Shown: positions 24,723 through 41,293 of the stretch, in pieces
Layout of the letters: the number at the start of each line of letters is the position of its first letter
Position numbering within the stretch: the stretch's first letter is position 1
DNA from: Syngnathus acus
Lineage: Eukaryota > Chordata > Actinopteri > Syngnathiformes > Syngnathidae
DNA length: 64,000 nucleotides
Direction of reading: 5' to 3'
Assembly: GCF_901709675.1 (NCBI RefSeq)
Contig: NC_051094.1
Location: 1,838,501-1,902,500, forward strand
Position numbers and translations under genes: made by a program
The notes under the pieces: generated by a model
What the model was told of the DNA's origin: nothing
The model's input: only the letters and a program-made list of their open reading frames with translations
Database searches by the model: none

Positions 24723-25887
24723 AATGCTTCCACGTGCTTTTATTGTGCAATTAACCCTTTATTTAGTTATCCTTTTTTTTTTTTTTTTTTTACCTCGTGT
24801 AGTGTACCTATTGAAGTGTCCATGATGTGGACCTACACATGTTGTCATATAAAGCAGTTAACCAAATGTCAGATTTTTATGTTTTAATTGGCGAATATAA
24901 AAACAAGGAATAAAACACCAGACAAGTTTTAACATAAATGTTTATTAAAATAATAATAATAAAAGTAAATTTCAAACCAGCAATCCAATGTAAAATTGCA
25001 GTAGATATATTGGATAACAATATTTAGGCGTATATATGCATACACGTTATTTAAAAACAACTACAAGTGTTATAAAATCAAGATTACCCAAAGAGAAGCA
25101 TAATCTCCCCGTTGTTGCATAACGGCGCATCCCTTCATGCAATAAAGTTAGCTTGGAGAAAACGTGCATAAAAGAAGTGGTGTTTCAGTGAGTGTTTTTT
25201 TCTTTCCTTGGCAAATCGTAAATCGACATTCTGCCTTCGATAGTTCACGCCAGGAGGGAGACGCAACACGTTCACTGACTGATCCGTTGATGCACGGGAA
25301 GGAAGGCAGTTGACCCATTGACTCGTTCGCGAACGGGAAAGTCAGGATTCGTTCCCTCACTGATCTGTTCTCGCGATGAACTGGAAATGCAACTCATTCA
25401 CTCACAGATTCGTTCTCTCACAGATTCGTTCGTTGTGAACGGGAAATGCAATTCACGACTCGTTCGTGAACGGGAAGTTATGTCATTTTCTTCTTCGTTT
25501 TGTTTTACGGCGAGGTGGCATCAGCTTCAATGCGCATTACTGGCACCTACTGGTTGAAGTCATATGAACTGAAAAAACAACGAATCACTTTAGGAAGTGA
25601 TTCGTTCACTCTCGTTCACTGAACACAAAACCGTTCTTTTCAACGAATCGTTCACTCACGAGCCAACACTAACAGCAACCCACACATAAACTGAGTATGT
25701 GCCGATGCCACAACATGAAATCTCAAGATTCTCCACGCATGCACGATTAGCAAGTGGCTGACAAGGCCTTGCGCTAACTGACCTGTGGTTTGGCGATCCT
25801 GTTTACATTGCGCTCGGTATTTAATGTTGGACAATTTCCCACGGCACAGCTGAACATCTCTCACGGCACACTGGTTGGGAAACACTG

Positions 25888-25895
25888 CTTTAAGG
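25888..25895 (+). repeat. Right 8-bp target-site duplication (CTTTAAGG)
   Basis: It directly follows the terminal CACTG and is identical to 18871-18878. Confidence 0.9.
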
Positions 25896-26152
25896 GAAAT
25901 GAGGAGTGGGGGGGCGGGGGGGTCAGCGAGTGTGTGTGTGTGCAGACAGGTCCACTGTGGAGCGTTCCATGCAGCAAAGTGCGTGGAAAAGGGATGTAAA
26001 ATATAAACAAAAGAACACTTCACCCATAGTTAACTGACACATTAACCAATTTGAGTAGATGGTACCGACGACTCTGACTAGAAGATGGGAAATAACAAGA
26101 ATTTATTAATGAGATGGTGGACACAAAGGGAATATTTTACGCTGACAGCACA

Positions 26153-26189
26153 GATGGATGGATAGATGGACGGATGGATGGACGGATGG
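26153..26189 (+). repeat. (GGAT)n microsatellite, imperfect
   Basis: About nine GATG/GACG units. Confidence 0.85.
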
Positions 26190-29100
26190 TTTCCATCATG
26201 ATTTCGCTCCTGCCAGCGCACAATTACAGCTCAGCCCATGAAGACATGCTCAGGTGCATTTGGCATTGAAGAATTTGACCTCAAGTCCACAAAACAGCTC
26301 TGGGGGGGACTATAAGAAACATTGTGAAATCTCCAAGACCACAAATGTTCCTCTGGGTGAATGGGTGCAACTATTCCAACTGTAAAATCTCGTAAAAAGT
26401 CTAACCAGATGAACTGTTCCAGCTGCGCATGTTCCTTCTTTTTCCAAACAGGTGTCCCAAAACATTCGTCCATTCAGTGTCACTACACGTCAACAAACAA
26501 CGCATTAACCATGACGCAATTCTGCGTGTGTTCTCTTCAAGGTTGAAGAGCACAAGAAGGAGGCCGGGCCGTTTTGAGCAGAGGATAAGCAGCGTACAAA
26601 GAGGAAATAAGGCTGAGTGCAGGATTATATCTTTACATGCATTCTTCTGCCTGACTGAATGACTGAAACAAGCTCCACAGGGTTGAATGAATCCTATGTG
26701 TGTGTGGTGTGTGAATGTGCGTGTTTTTTTTTTTTTGACCGTCAATTAGGAACTGTACTTCGAATCTCTTTTACAAGAATTTTCACTATATCGTTTTTGT
26801 TCCTACAATGTTTCAAAATAAAAAATTTAAAATAAGTCTATATTTTGACGTAATCATTTTCAACCGATGTAGAACGGTAATGTTTTAATGTCTTGTGTGA
26901 CGTCGTCATATATCAACGGGTTAAAGAGCGTCACAGAATTATACTCAAATTTTTACTTTCACTTTTAACAGCTTCAAATTTACTTTGAGCCACGTGCGTC
27001 TTTTGCGATGACGTCAACGCGTGAGGTGGAAAGGGTTCTACTGCCGCTGCAAACAATATTACGTCACATTTTTAACCCGTGACGTTTTCTCTCGTTTCAA
27101 ACTTTCAAATAACTATCACCAATACGCATTTGTCATTATTTTCTATCCAAGCTGCACAGCAATTATTTGGTTTTCACCTTTCTCTCCACGTCACGCACGA
27201 AAGTACACTGAGCAGTCACGCGCACGCACGCACACGGGAAAAGAGAAGAAAGTAAAAAACAAGTCTTACTTAATGAATGTTCCATGAATGTTCCTTCATT
27301 GTATTTTTTCTTTTAATCCATTTTTTGAAATATATATATTTTGGGGAGGGTCCCACATCCACAAGTGTTAGTTCTCAAACAAGAAGAAAAGTGCAGATTG
27401 AGACATTTTGTTTGAGCTCGCATGGGGCGAAAAAGCGCAGGAGTGTGCTGGGTGTAGAGTGGGGGAGGTCATTTCATCATGTGGGAGGTTGGGACACAAA
27501 GTTTGGACCCGTGACTGGCATTCCGGAGAGACATGCATATTTTAAAACAACAATGCAGTGCACACACTGCAGGAGGAGGAAAAAAAAGGGGGGGGGGGGC
27601 AAAGGTGGGAGGGCTGAAACTTTGGACAGAAGAAGTTAGCATCATCACTGGAAAAACTGTCACTGTGGATCAAATTTTAAATTTATATATATATATATAT
27701 ATGCTTAATTGACTGGGCAGGTCAATAATGACATGCGTCGCTATGTATAACATTATTTTTATGGAGTGACATCTACTTCATGCAGCTATTTCTTCGCACA
27801 TTGAATATTAATTTCTCTAACACAAAGTTTTCCTACTTTCTTGTTCTGCAACATTATGCAATATTCCCCATGCATTCAGGTATTATTAAAGCAATCCGAT
27901 TCTCCACCGCGGGGAAAATACGGAAAAAGACAGACGACCCTGAAGTAAACAGAGCGGTTCAAATGTCCTTCTTTTTTTTAGGGGGGGGGGGGGTAGTTTA
28001 AAATAACCCACAATGGCAGTTTCAATTCAAAACGTCTCCCGCCTTCTATTTTGTCAAGTCACACACAATTGTATCTGTCCTGGCTAAATCCGCTGCGCTT
28101 AGCGCTGTCACTTCTGCACAGCTTTTACAACATCACCCCTCCTTCTCGTTCCTCTTCCTCCTCATTTTTTTCCCGGGAGGTTTCTGGCTCTTGTGCAAAA
28201 GAGAGGGGAGAAGAGAAGAGAGAGAGAGAGAGCGGACAGGGGAGAAGGGAGGAAGAAAAGAAGGAGTGTTGGCTGCGATGAGAGAACGAAATGAAGGGCC
28301 AGGAGGGGAGAGGACAAAGGCGAGTGCATGCAGCGGTGTGGAGCTGGATATCTCTGTTAGTTGTCAGCGTTTAGTCCATGGCTGTGGAATGCTAATGAGT
28401 GGGCTCCCCCCTCTCGCTCTCTCTCTCTTCCTTTCTCCCCCACCCTCCTCCCTCCTCCTCCTCCTTCCCTGTCTCGGGGAGAGAAAGCGGATCGATAACT
28501 GACCCGATGGTTTTGGCCAATGCTTTATTTATCTGGCCAGGCAATGATATTATCAGCCTTGAACGTTATATACAGCAAACGTCTTCCTAAATCAACACAA
28601 AAGGATCCGCTTACGCAGCAATCTGCTCTCTTGTGCGCGCGCGCACATCCACACATGCGCGCGCCCGCCCTGGTGGATGTGCGCTTGTGCGCTTTTACGC
28701 ACAAGCGTCGAGAAATCCTTTGGAAATGAAACATGACTAGAGCTGACACATTGCTATGACAACCTGCACAAACATTAACACACGCACGCGCACGCGGGCA
28801 CGAGGAGGTGGCCCTTTGTGTTGCGTTCAGGGACATTCTAAAAAAGCAGCAGGGGCTCCAAATTGGCTGGAGGTTGTTTGATATTAGAAGACACGTTTGT
28901 CCTCATCGACGGCGGGCAACGTCAATACGCGCGTAAATAAACAATTTTAAAGTCGTCTAGGTTTTTTTGTTTCAACCAAAAGGTGCAAACAGGCTAAATG
29001 ACATTTTTTATGCGTATATTTGAAGAATAGCCTCCACGAAAAATACACAAACAGCACAGAAACGTACTAAAAGTGAACTACAAATTGAGGCCCATGAACA

Positions 29101-30471
29101 CAAATTGCGCCCCGACTGAACAAAGCGGCCGTCCTGCACACACTGAGAAGCAGAAGACGACCTGGGCCCGCTGACATGTTGGGATAATAAATGTTCCTCT
29201 TTCAGACAGACACCTCAAACGTGAAATCGCACCCAGCTGCTTGCGTAAAAGGCAAACTAATAGTGGCTCGTGTTGGGAGTCCTCCACTTGTATGAGCTTT
29301 GATGAATGAAAGCAGACAAAGCTAAGGGCTTGTTTAACTCTCGTTTCAGCCTATCCTAACCGGAGCTTTCCTAAATGTTGCAGGAGCAAAAGTGCAGTTC
29401 TCATTTAACTTGTTTTTATGTCACTGTGTCTATTTTATTAATTATAATATAATATAATAATTATTAATTATAATATTTTATTAATTTGAAGATCGGAAAT
29501 ATTTGGAATATAACGGGTTGATATGGATGACGTCAAAGATGCTTTTCATCGAGTCCTGGGTCGTGTGTGTTCTCGTATTTGGCCGTACACAAATGTTAAT
29601 TAGGAACACATGCCACTATTTCATCTGCCGCTCTCTTTATATAGCCCGTAGTGTAACAATTGTACAACAAAATGCTCTCAGCCAGAGGATAAAAGATGGT
29701 TATACTCTGGAGGGATTTAGAATACATTATGTTGGAGACAAGCAGCTGTACGCTGCGTTTAATAACCCAGCAAACCATTTAGTCCACAGCAACATAAAAC
29801 GACAACGACCTGCCTGCCTGCATGGGCTTTTTGTCATGCTCCTTTTGAAGACAAACAAACATCGCAGTCCCGCATGCAATCAAGCAGAGGAAACAGTAGG
29901 GGGGGGGGGGGGGCATAGTATTTCCTCTATATCATGATCATTTCTACTCGTATACGCTCAAAAGCAGAATCCCACGCACAAGCCATTAAACAATAAGCAT
30001 CCAGATTGTGGAAGTGCCCCCAAAAAAGCTTGATCTGAGTCGATTGGAAGAATAGCTTCACACATTTGTCATTACGCGAGGGAGCACGCGAGGACAAGCC
30101 TTCTAAGAACAAGCAATATATACATTATAGCAATGCAGGCAGAGAAAGGGAGGGGCAGAGAAAGGGAGCCCCCCCCCCCTTTCTCCTCCTCGACACATTC
30201 TGTACGGCGACAAGCGCACATGACGACGTGATGCGTTTACTTGTCTTTCTGTCATCACAGTGCCAAATTATGGGCCACGAGGCAGACCGCAAGCAACACA
30301 TCTGATGATTAAGAATGAGCTGCTGCTGATGCTGCTGCTAACAGTCGAATGTATTAAATGTCACACCCAAACGTCGCTCTTTGTGTGACTTTTGTATATG
30401 TTGCGTGAAAATCAAAATGTTTCATTTTTGCCCCACCAAGAGAATGCGAACTAACTTTGACTCCTGTGCGT

Positions 30472-30500
30472 CACACACACGCGCGCGCGCGCACACACAC
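30472..30500. repeat. Symmetric (CA)n(CG)n(CA)n tract
   Basis: CACACACAC, then GCGCGCGCGCGC, then ACACACAC: 29 bp of uninterrupted purine-pyrimidine alternation, a strong candidate for Z-DNA. Confidence 0.8.
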
Positions 30501-31101
30501 GGTTGCTGTAAAATTTATCTTCCATTTTGATCACGTCTATTACAGTACAACCGCTTTGCAGGGGGGAGTTAATGATTTTTTTTATTTCTACATTTTGTAT
30601 TATTTGTTATTTTGTCAAGTGACGCCCACGTTATGCGCGATAAAGTTTTATTCAAGGGGAATTTGGGAGAGGGGGCAACGGAGTTTCAAGATTGGGGTGT
30701 CTCTACTGTGATTTTTAAAGAATTGTTCTTGCCTAATGTGGTAAACTCGTACTGTTTTCACAGGTGCAAATAGCGAATTTTACTTTCAGGCTGCATTCAA
30801 GAGTGAAAATGTTTGAAAGAAAAGTGAATGCAATGGAGGAAAATGCTTGGGGACAGACATCGTTGCCTATTTGTCTTTTAATAATACAGTCACCATCACA
30901 ACTTCATCAACCGAGCCTTTCTGCAAAAAAGCTGCATCATGGAGTAAGCAAATTGAAGGCAACAACCAATAAAATTCAAGAAACAATGATTTTTTTTCCC
31001 CAAAGACGAAAGAAACAAAAATGTATTTGAACTGATATATTAAAAGTGCTTTTTGATTTTTCATGTCTCTCCTCTGACTGATGATCGCACTCATGGCCGC
31101 C

Positions 31102-31226
31102 GGGGGAGGGGAAGGTGGGGGGTGCAAGGTGGGTGTGGGGGCGAGGATGAGGGGGGGGGGGTCCCCCATTTGTCTTATCAATAAAAATGTCCTGGGGGCG
31201 GGGAACGGGGGGGGGGGGGGGGGGGG
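31102..31226 (+). repeat. G-rich tract with quadruplex potential, including a 20-G run
   Basis: Runs of 3-12 G recur, ending in an uninterrupted 20-G run at 31207-31226. The G's lie on the template strand for nr2f1, just past the predicted end of its transcript. Confidence 0.85.
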
Positions 31227-31321
31227 TTGTTGTTGCAGGTCCATCGTGTTGAAAAAAAAGTTCAACCATCATTGGTGATATTGTCATAGCGATTAGACTT
31301 GTTTCTTATTGTCTAAATTTC

Positions 31322-31327
31322 TTTATT
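31322..31327 (-). terminator. Candidate poly(A) signal AATAAA for nr2f1
   Basis: TTTATT on the plus strand is AATAAA on the minus strand, 577 bp past the stop codon. A variant ATTAAA lies slightly upstream at 31369-31374. I saw no canonical hexamer between these and the stop codon. Confidence 0.45.
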
Positions 31328-31903
31328 TTTTCCTGCTTTTTTTTTTTTTTTTAAATTCTCACTTCAATTTTAATTCTTGGAGAACATAGCCTTGACAACA
31401 TTTACCGCACTCATTATAAGAAGCAAAAGGTTATATCAAAAATTATTAGTATAGAATCACAGAAAGCCTGGTTTAGAACCAGAAAAAAATACAAAACAGA
31501 GAGAGGTACATAGACACAGGACAAATTCTTATAATTGCTTGGAAACATTATTTTCCCGCTAAGTCTTGATTCCTTTTTTTTTTCTTACTGCGCATATGAT
31601 GTTTTTCCTTTTGTTTGTACTTTTTCTTACAAAAAAAGAAAATAAAGACTAGTATTTTACAAAATGACGAGTATTGTTCTTGAAGATGCGAGCGGGTTTA
31701 CACAGTCCAGTTCCAATATTTTTCTGTACATATTCCATCTCAGTCCCAGAAGACATGGGGGGAGGGGAGCAGGGGAGGGCAAAAGTCTTCCAAAGTTGTC
31801 AGAAAAAAAAGTCTCATATATAGTCTTCTTAGAGGATGGCTGCTGAATTTTGGTCCGTGTCCTCTCTCTTTTTTTTTTTTTTTTTTTGTATGTGTCACAA
31901 GGA
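31328..31903 (-). other. Probable 3' UTR of nr2f1
   Basis: AT-rich sequence between the stop codon and the first canonical polyadenylation hexamer, with several poly-A/T runs (for example 31870-31887). A longer 3' UTR cannot be excluded. Confidence 0.45.
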
Positions 31904-37209
<5,306 letters not shown>

Positions 37210-37340
37210 ATCTCGGCCCCGGAAAGCGCTATAGAGCGAAATGGTCGCTGCTTGTTCTGGAGCGTGGAAAGGAGAAAAGAAAAATCTGGAGCTTTTCTGC
37301 GAGACGGCTGCAAAGTCAAATCGGTGCACGGAATCTCATA

Positions 37341-37389
37341 GAGGAGGAGGAGGAGGAGGAGGAGGAGGCGGTGGTGGTGGTGGTGGAGG
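37341..37389 (+). repeat. (GAG)n/(GTG)n trinucleotide repeat
   Basis: Nine GAG-type units run into five GTG-type units. It lies about 130 bp upstream of the nr2f1 start codon, reading CCT/CAC on the sense strand. Confidence 0.92.
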
Positions 37390-37896
37390 GGATCAATACA
37401 TTCAAAATAGCGGCGGACGGCTGGAGGGGACGACCCGATCACGATATGCAAGTATCGGGAGGCCAGTTCCAAGGTAAATTGCACTGAGCCATTCAGCAAT
37501 CCCCAATTTTGTAGGAAAAGGCGAGTCCAGACGTGTTGGGGGTTCCAAAAAACAGTTTGATAGAAAACAGCCACAAAGGGTAAGCAATTCACATGAGCGA
37601 GTGTTTCAATAAATAATAAAAAAAAAAAACCTTCTTGTGGTAGAAAGACGCTCGATCCAAAGTGCTGCGGTGAATAAATTCCTTTCTCCTTTTCCACCAG
37701 TCTGTCTTCGCCGTGTGCGCAGCGCAGCGAACGCACGCACACACACAAAACTGCAGATTTGCCGCGTCTATATTCTTAAATAAAGCTCATCATCTTCATC
37801 ATCTTCTCCAGCCGCCGAATAGAGTCCACGCCGTGTAAGACTTTCACCTCTCGTCCAGCTGGAGCCACGGAGAAAAGATATCACAGAAGGGGAAAA

Positions 37897-37897
<1 letters not shown>

Positions 37898-37934
<37 letters not shown>
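37898..37934 (+). repeat. (GCA)12 trinucleotide repeat, CTG on the nr2f1 sense strand
   Basis: Twelve uninterrupted GCA units lie within the predicted 5' UTR. Confidence 0.95.
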
Positions 37935-37937
<3 letters not shown>

Positions 37938-38128
37938 GAGGAAAAAAAAAAACCAACACAACTAGTAGAATATGCAAGAAGAAAAAGAAGAGAGCCTCCA
38001 AAAATGCTTTAAAGGAAGAGGAGCTGCAGAGCAATGTTTCCGAAACGGGGGGATCTGCGCGAATGTCTGTATATAGTGAACTTTGACACTACTATTGAAA
38101 CTGACACGTTTCTATGGAGATCGCTGCG

Positions 38129-38138
38129 CCTTATATGG
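38129..38138 (-). promoter_or_regulatory. Candidate core-promoter motif: CArG box / TATA-like
   Basis: CCTTATATGG is a perfect CC(A/T)6GG serum-response-factor site. On the minus strand it reads CCATATAAGG and could also serve as a TATA-like element for nr2f1. A CCAAT motif lies about 195 bp upstream. A competing TATAAAG is at 38384-38378. Position relative to the true start site is unknown. Confidence 0.3.
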
Positions 38139-38216
38139 TGCTCATGTCAAGGAGCCAAGAGAGGGGCTGCTGGAGACTGATAATCAAAGGCGACTGACTG
38201 GCCAGAGCCCCGCATA

Positions 38217-38255
38217 GAGGAGGAGGAGGAGGAGGAGGAGGAAGAGGAGGGGGAG
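38217..38255 (+). repeat. (GAG)n purine repeat near the nr2f1 promoter
   Basis: About 39 bp of AGG units followed by GA-rich sequence to 38287. It is a polypurine-polypyrimidine tract of the kind found in GAGA-type promoters. Confidence 0.9.
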
Positions 38256-38329
38256 AGGTGAGAGAGCGAGAGGGAGAGAGAGAGAGGAATGGGAGGCTGA
38301 GGTTATAGCCAAGCCCTCTCTCGCTCTCC

Positions 38330-38334
38330 ATTGG
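38330..38334 (-). promoter_or_regulatory. Candidate CCAAT box
   Basis: ATTGG on the plus strand is CCAAT on the minus strand, in the context CTCCAACCAATGGAG upstream of the TATA-like motif. Confidence 0.3.
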
Positions 38335-41245
38335 TTGGAGTCTCCCTCTTGCTCTGTGCGCTGCAAAAAGTGTCTATCTTTATAGATGGGCTTGCTTAAA
38401 TCACGTTTTCTTTCTGGGGGGGCGGGGGGGTCCAGTTATTTCTAATATAAGGATGTTTATTTTCAATACGCTTAGATGACACCATTCATTTGTTTATTTT
38501 ATTTTATCAACACAAATGTTCCTTCTAAAGGACGTCTCATTTTATTTATTTATGTATTTATTAGTATTATTTTTTACTCATCTATTGGACAAATTCATCA
38601 CTTCCACCGAAGCGTCTCAATCTTCCGTGATTGTGGACATTTTTTGCAGCGTTGCCATCTCACCACTGGGGGCTCTCTTTTTCTTCTTTTTTATTTTCTG
38701 TATTTTTGACAGCCACAATTTACATGGACCTCGCTCACTCCTTCGCCGCTATTTACTTTGAAACCTGATTAGTATGGCTCGTCCATTGTGGCCAAAAGGG
38801 AGACAGACGTAGGAAGAACCCCCGGATAGAAAACGTGCAGGAAAAAAAAAAAAAAAAGGCTGGGGGGTGACAAAGCTTTTACGCACGCCAAATAATCCAC
38901 TCAAATTGCGGGACGGAAGTGGTGGTCTTGGACTGGTGTCTTTATTCCAAAATGTGTCATGCTTAGGATGGAAGCTCGTGCATGTGTGGGAGCTTCGGCA
39001 TGCATGCGCATTGCGGTACACGCGCTGGAGAAACGCTCCGGTGTAGCTGATTGAAACTTACATTGTGCCGTGAAAGAAACACGTGAGGATGCAATTAGAA
39101 GAATTCTGCATTCAAACAACGCGTGTTAACAAAAATGGCATGCAAAGATGTCATCATAAAGAGAGGAAAAAAAGGGGGGGGGGGGAATACAGCAATTAGC
39201 CGGGTCCCTTCTTGTGACTAATGACATAGCCGGTGTCACATAATGTCTTCATAATGACGCTCATTGACAATCATGTGAACTTATTTGGGGAATTTGCATG
39301 GGGATTCCGGCTTTTTGTGTGAGGATTTCTGCAGGCTTTCTCCCCCTGTGAGTCGGAAAAAAAATGGATCGCGCTGCCATCTAGCGTACATTGTACAATT
39401 ACAACCTCCATAGGAGCCAATGCACGAGTATGAAAGATTGATTTTTAAGAGCAGATTTTAACTTGGTGCTTTTCAAAGCTCTCACGAATAATAAACATCT
39501 AACTGGTCATGTCTGTAACATTAATAGTATGAATGATAGAATTGCGAAATTGTAGTAAAGATGAGTCAAAAGAACACGCAAGAATATATGAATACTAATA
39601 TTTGTGTCTTTGACATGGAAAGAGAAAATCATATTTAATACAACTGCACAGCGCGGCAGAATCCTATCAGTTATTATAATCAGTTTTCATTGGAAATAAA
39701 TAAATGAACTCTTAAATGGAAGTCCTTGCACAGAATTCTTTAGCACGCGGGCATATTTGTGTATAAATGGAGCTTAAATATGCAAGTGACCCTCTTTGGA
39801 AGCTCACAGGAGGGATGGCGTGTTTTTTCCCCTTTCTTTAAAGTATTCAACAAGAGAGCTCCCTCTCCTTGTCTCCTTCTCGGACAACTCCAATGAAAAC
39901 TCCCCGGCCATGTCTGCAGCTCTTTCAAAAGGTGAAACCAATACGATTAAATCGGCCGATGTTTTTTTTTTTTTTTTTACTCCATGCGAGTGTATCACTC
40001 AGATTTTACTCCACAAATCGGGGTGTTCTTTTTTTTTGTTTTGAAAAAAGGGGTACCGCGCGCAGGACGGGAGGCGAGCACACACGGAGGGGCAGCGAAT
40101 GGGGAGCAGAGCTGGGGGAAAGAAAAAAGGGAGAAAGTGGACCACAGTGGGGTATTAGGGGGAGAAGCACCGTCGATGGCGGTTTGCGTGGAGCACCGGC
40201 TTCCCGGCACAAGCAAAAAAAAAAAGGCAAGTCATCCCTCCAGTTTTCTTATTTCCACTGAATGTCGAATTTCAATGTCAAGTTAATTCAATAGGCGTCA
40301 GGAGCGTCAATCTTGCACGCACTCCGACTCCTTCCATAACTTTGTACACGGTGGACATGCAAGCGCGTCAACCGGGACCGGAGCTCCGTTGTCGGTCGTC
40401 CACCCGAATCGGAGGCTTATTAGACACCGTGGAACTCCTGCGGAACGTGGTGCGCCTCACCTGCACGCGAAGTTATTTGTTATTTACGAGATCGATAGCA
40501 CGCCGAGATAGCGTCAAAGCATTAAAAGGCTGATCAAGAAGGACAAGCATGCGCTATTTTAACAAAGTGTCGCTTCAATTGCCCATTTTTCAAGTTTGTA
40601 CCACAACCACGGACGATGGCGAAATTCCACTTCAGCACCGGCTTTTGGTAATTCATCAGCGATGCATTATTAATCAAGAAAGGATAAGGAAACTCTTTCA
40701 ATTATGGTCAGGTAAGCTTGCACTTTAGATAGACTATAATTTATTTAATTTGAGAAAATGGACAACAAAGCGACATATTTACTATACATCTATTGTAAAC
40801 AATTAAAGCAATTTAATTACCTTTCGCAACCAGACAAAAAAACACAGCCGAGCATTTTAATATCACTAAGATGCGGATCTATATGATTAAATATAATGTT
40901 TTGATTTGTGACGTTTTCTTGTTTTGGATGTTAGTAAAAAGTAAAGGTTTTGTGTGTGCGGATAAGAGTGTGTTATGGTCACATCTACGATGACGTATTG
41001 ATGCTCAGATTCAGTACTGCGTTTAATATGGCTAAAAGACAACAACGTTACGTTACGTTACGTTAAGGTCACGATCGAGTGCACCCCAGCCCCCATTCAC
41101 ACTCCATCATAAAGAGCATATATTTTGGACTTTTGAACATACACAAATCTTCTTCGAGATCACATTTACTGTATTATTTTCTATTGGTCACGTGTTAGTG
41201 TTGTAAGGAGTCAATAATTTGCACTATATATATACGCGCACAAAA

Positions 41246-41261
41246 GTGCGTGCGTGCGTGC

Positions 41262-41293
<32 letters not shown>
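41246..41293 (+). repeat. (TGCG)n(TG)n compound microsatellite
   Basis: Five TGCG units run directly into about 13 TG units. Confidence 0.92.

Larger units (their letters stand above)
19345..25590. repeat. Giant imperfect palindrome (foldback) with about 1.3-kb arms
   Basis: Reading inward from 'aagtgattcgtt' at 19345 and outward to its inverse at 25579-25590, the two sides match base for base over long stretches. Matching pairs include the 'cagttcatatgacttcaaccag' segment, the GAACGAATC-rich blocks (19460-19610 versus 25320-25490), the 'ggggagattatgcttctctttggg' segment, and the GC-rich 'cacccgccctcacccccacctcctgatt' segment. The arms run to about 20690 and from about 24200, where both enter the 320-bp satellite. 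The arm pair can extrude a very long cruciform. Small indels distinguish the arms (for example at 20110-20160 versus 24740-24800), so they are diverging and not an assembly mirror. Confidence 0.9.
18879..25887. mobile_element. 7.0-kb non-autonomous hAT-like element carrying a palindromic satellite insert
   Basis: The left end reads CAGTGTTTCCCAA. The right end is its exact 13-bp inverse, followed by related 'cacggcacac' subterminal sequence on both sides. Both ends abut a perfect 8-bp direct repeat CTTTAAGG, the hallmark of hAT transposition. The outer flanks are single copy (18879-19344 and 25591-25887). The middle 6.2 kb is a giant palindrome around tandem repeats. No open reading frame resembling a transposase is present, so it would have needed enzyme from elsewhere. 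Two histories are possible: a short hAT of about 760 bp that later received a separate foldback/satellite element, or one large element mobilised as a unit. The asymmetric inner boundaries, with no clear second duplication, leave this open. Confidence 0.85.
25896..31321. other. Intergenic, downstream of nr2f1; no gene recognised
   Basis: No coding exon was identified. The stretch contains a GGAT-type tetranucleotide repeat (26153-26189), a (TA)n tract near 27683-27701, poly-G runs near 27587, 27979 and 29900, the Z-DNA-type tract at 30472-30500, an AT-rich palindromic stretch near 29433-29478, and a very G-rich segment at 31102-31226. Balanced-composition unique stretches at about 28505-28600 and 29590-29830 look like candidate conserved non-coding elements by texture only. 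Confidence 0.55.
37210..38100 (-). other. Probable 5' UTR of nr2f1
   Basis: The sequence upstream of the start codon contains two trinucleotide repeats (CCT/CCA type at 37341-37389 and CTG on the sense strand at 37898-37934) and several short upstream ATGs. The upstream limit is inferred from the TATA/CArG-like motif at 38129-38138 and is uncertain. A spliced 5' UTR is possible. Confidence 0.4.

Noticed and set aside
37210-37329. 40-codon in-frame N-terminal extension of nr2f1 from an upstream ATG
   Set aside because: The conserved family start is the downstream MAMVVS. The extension has no known counterpart and probably lies in the 5' UTR.
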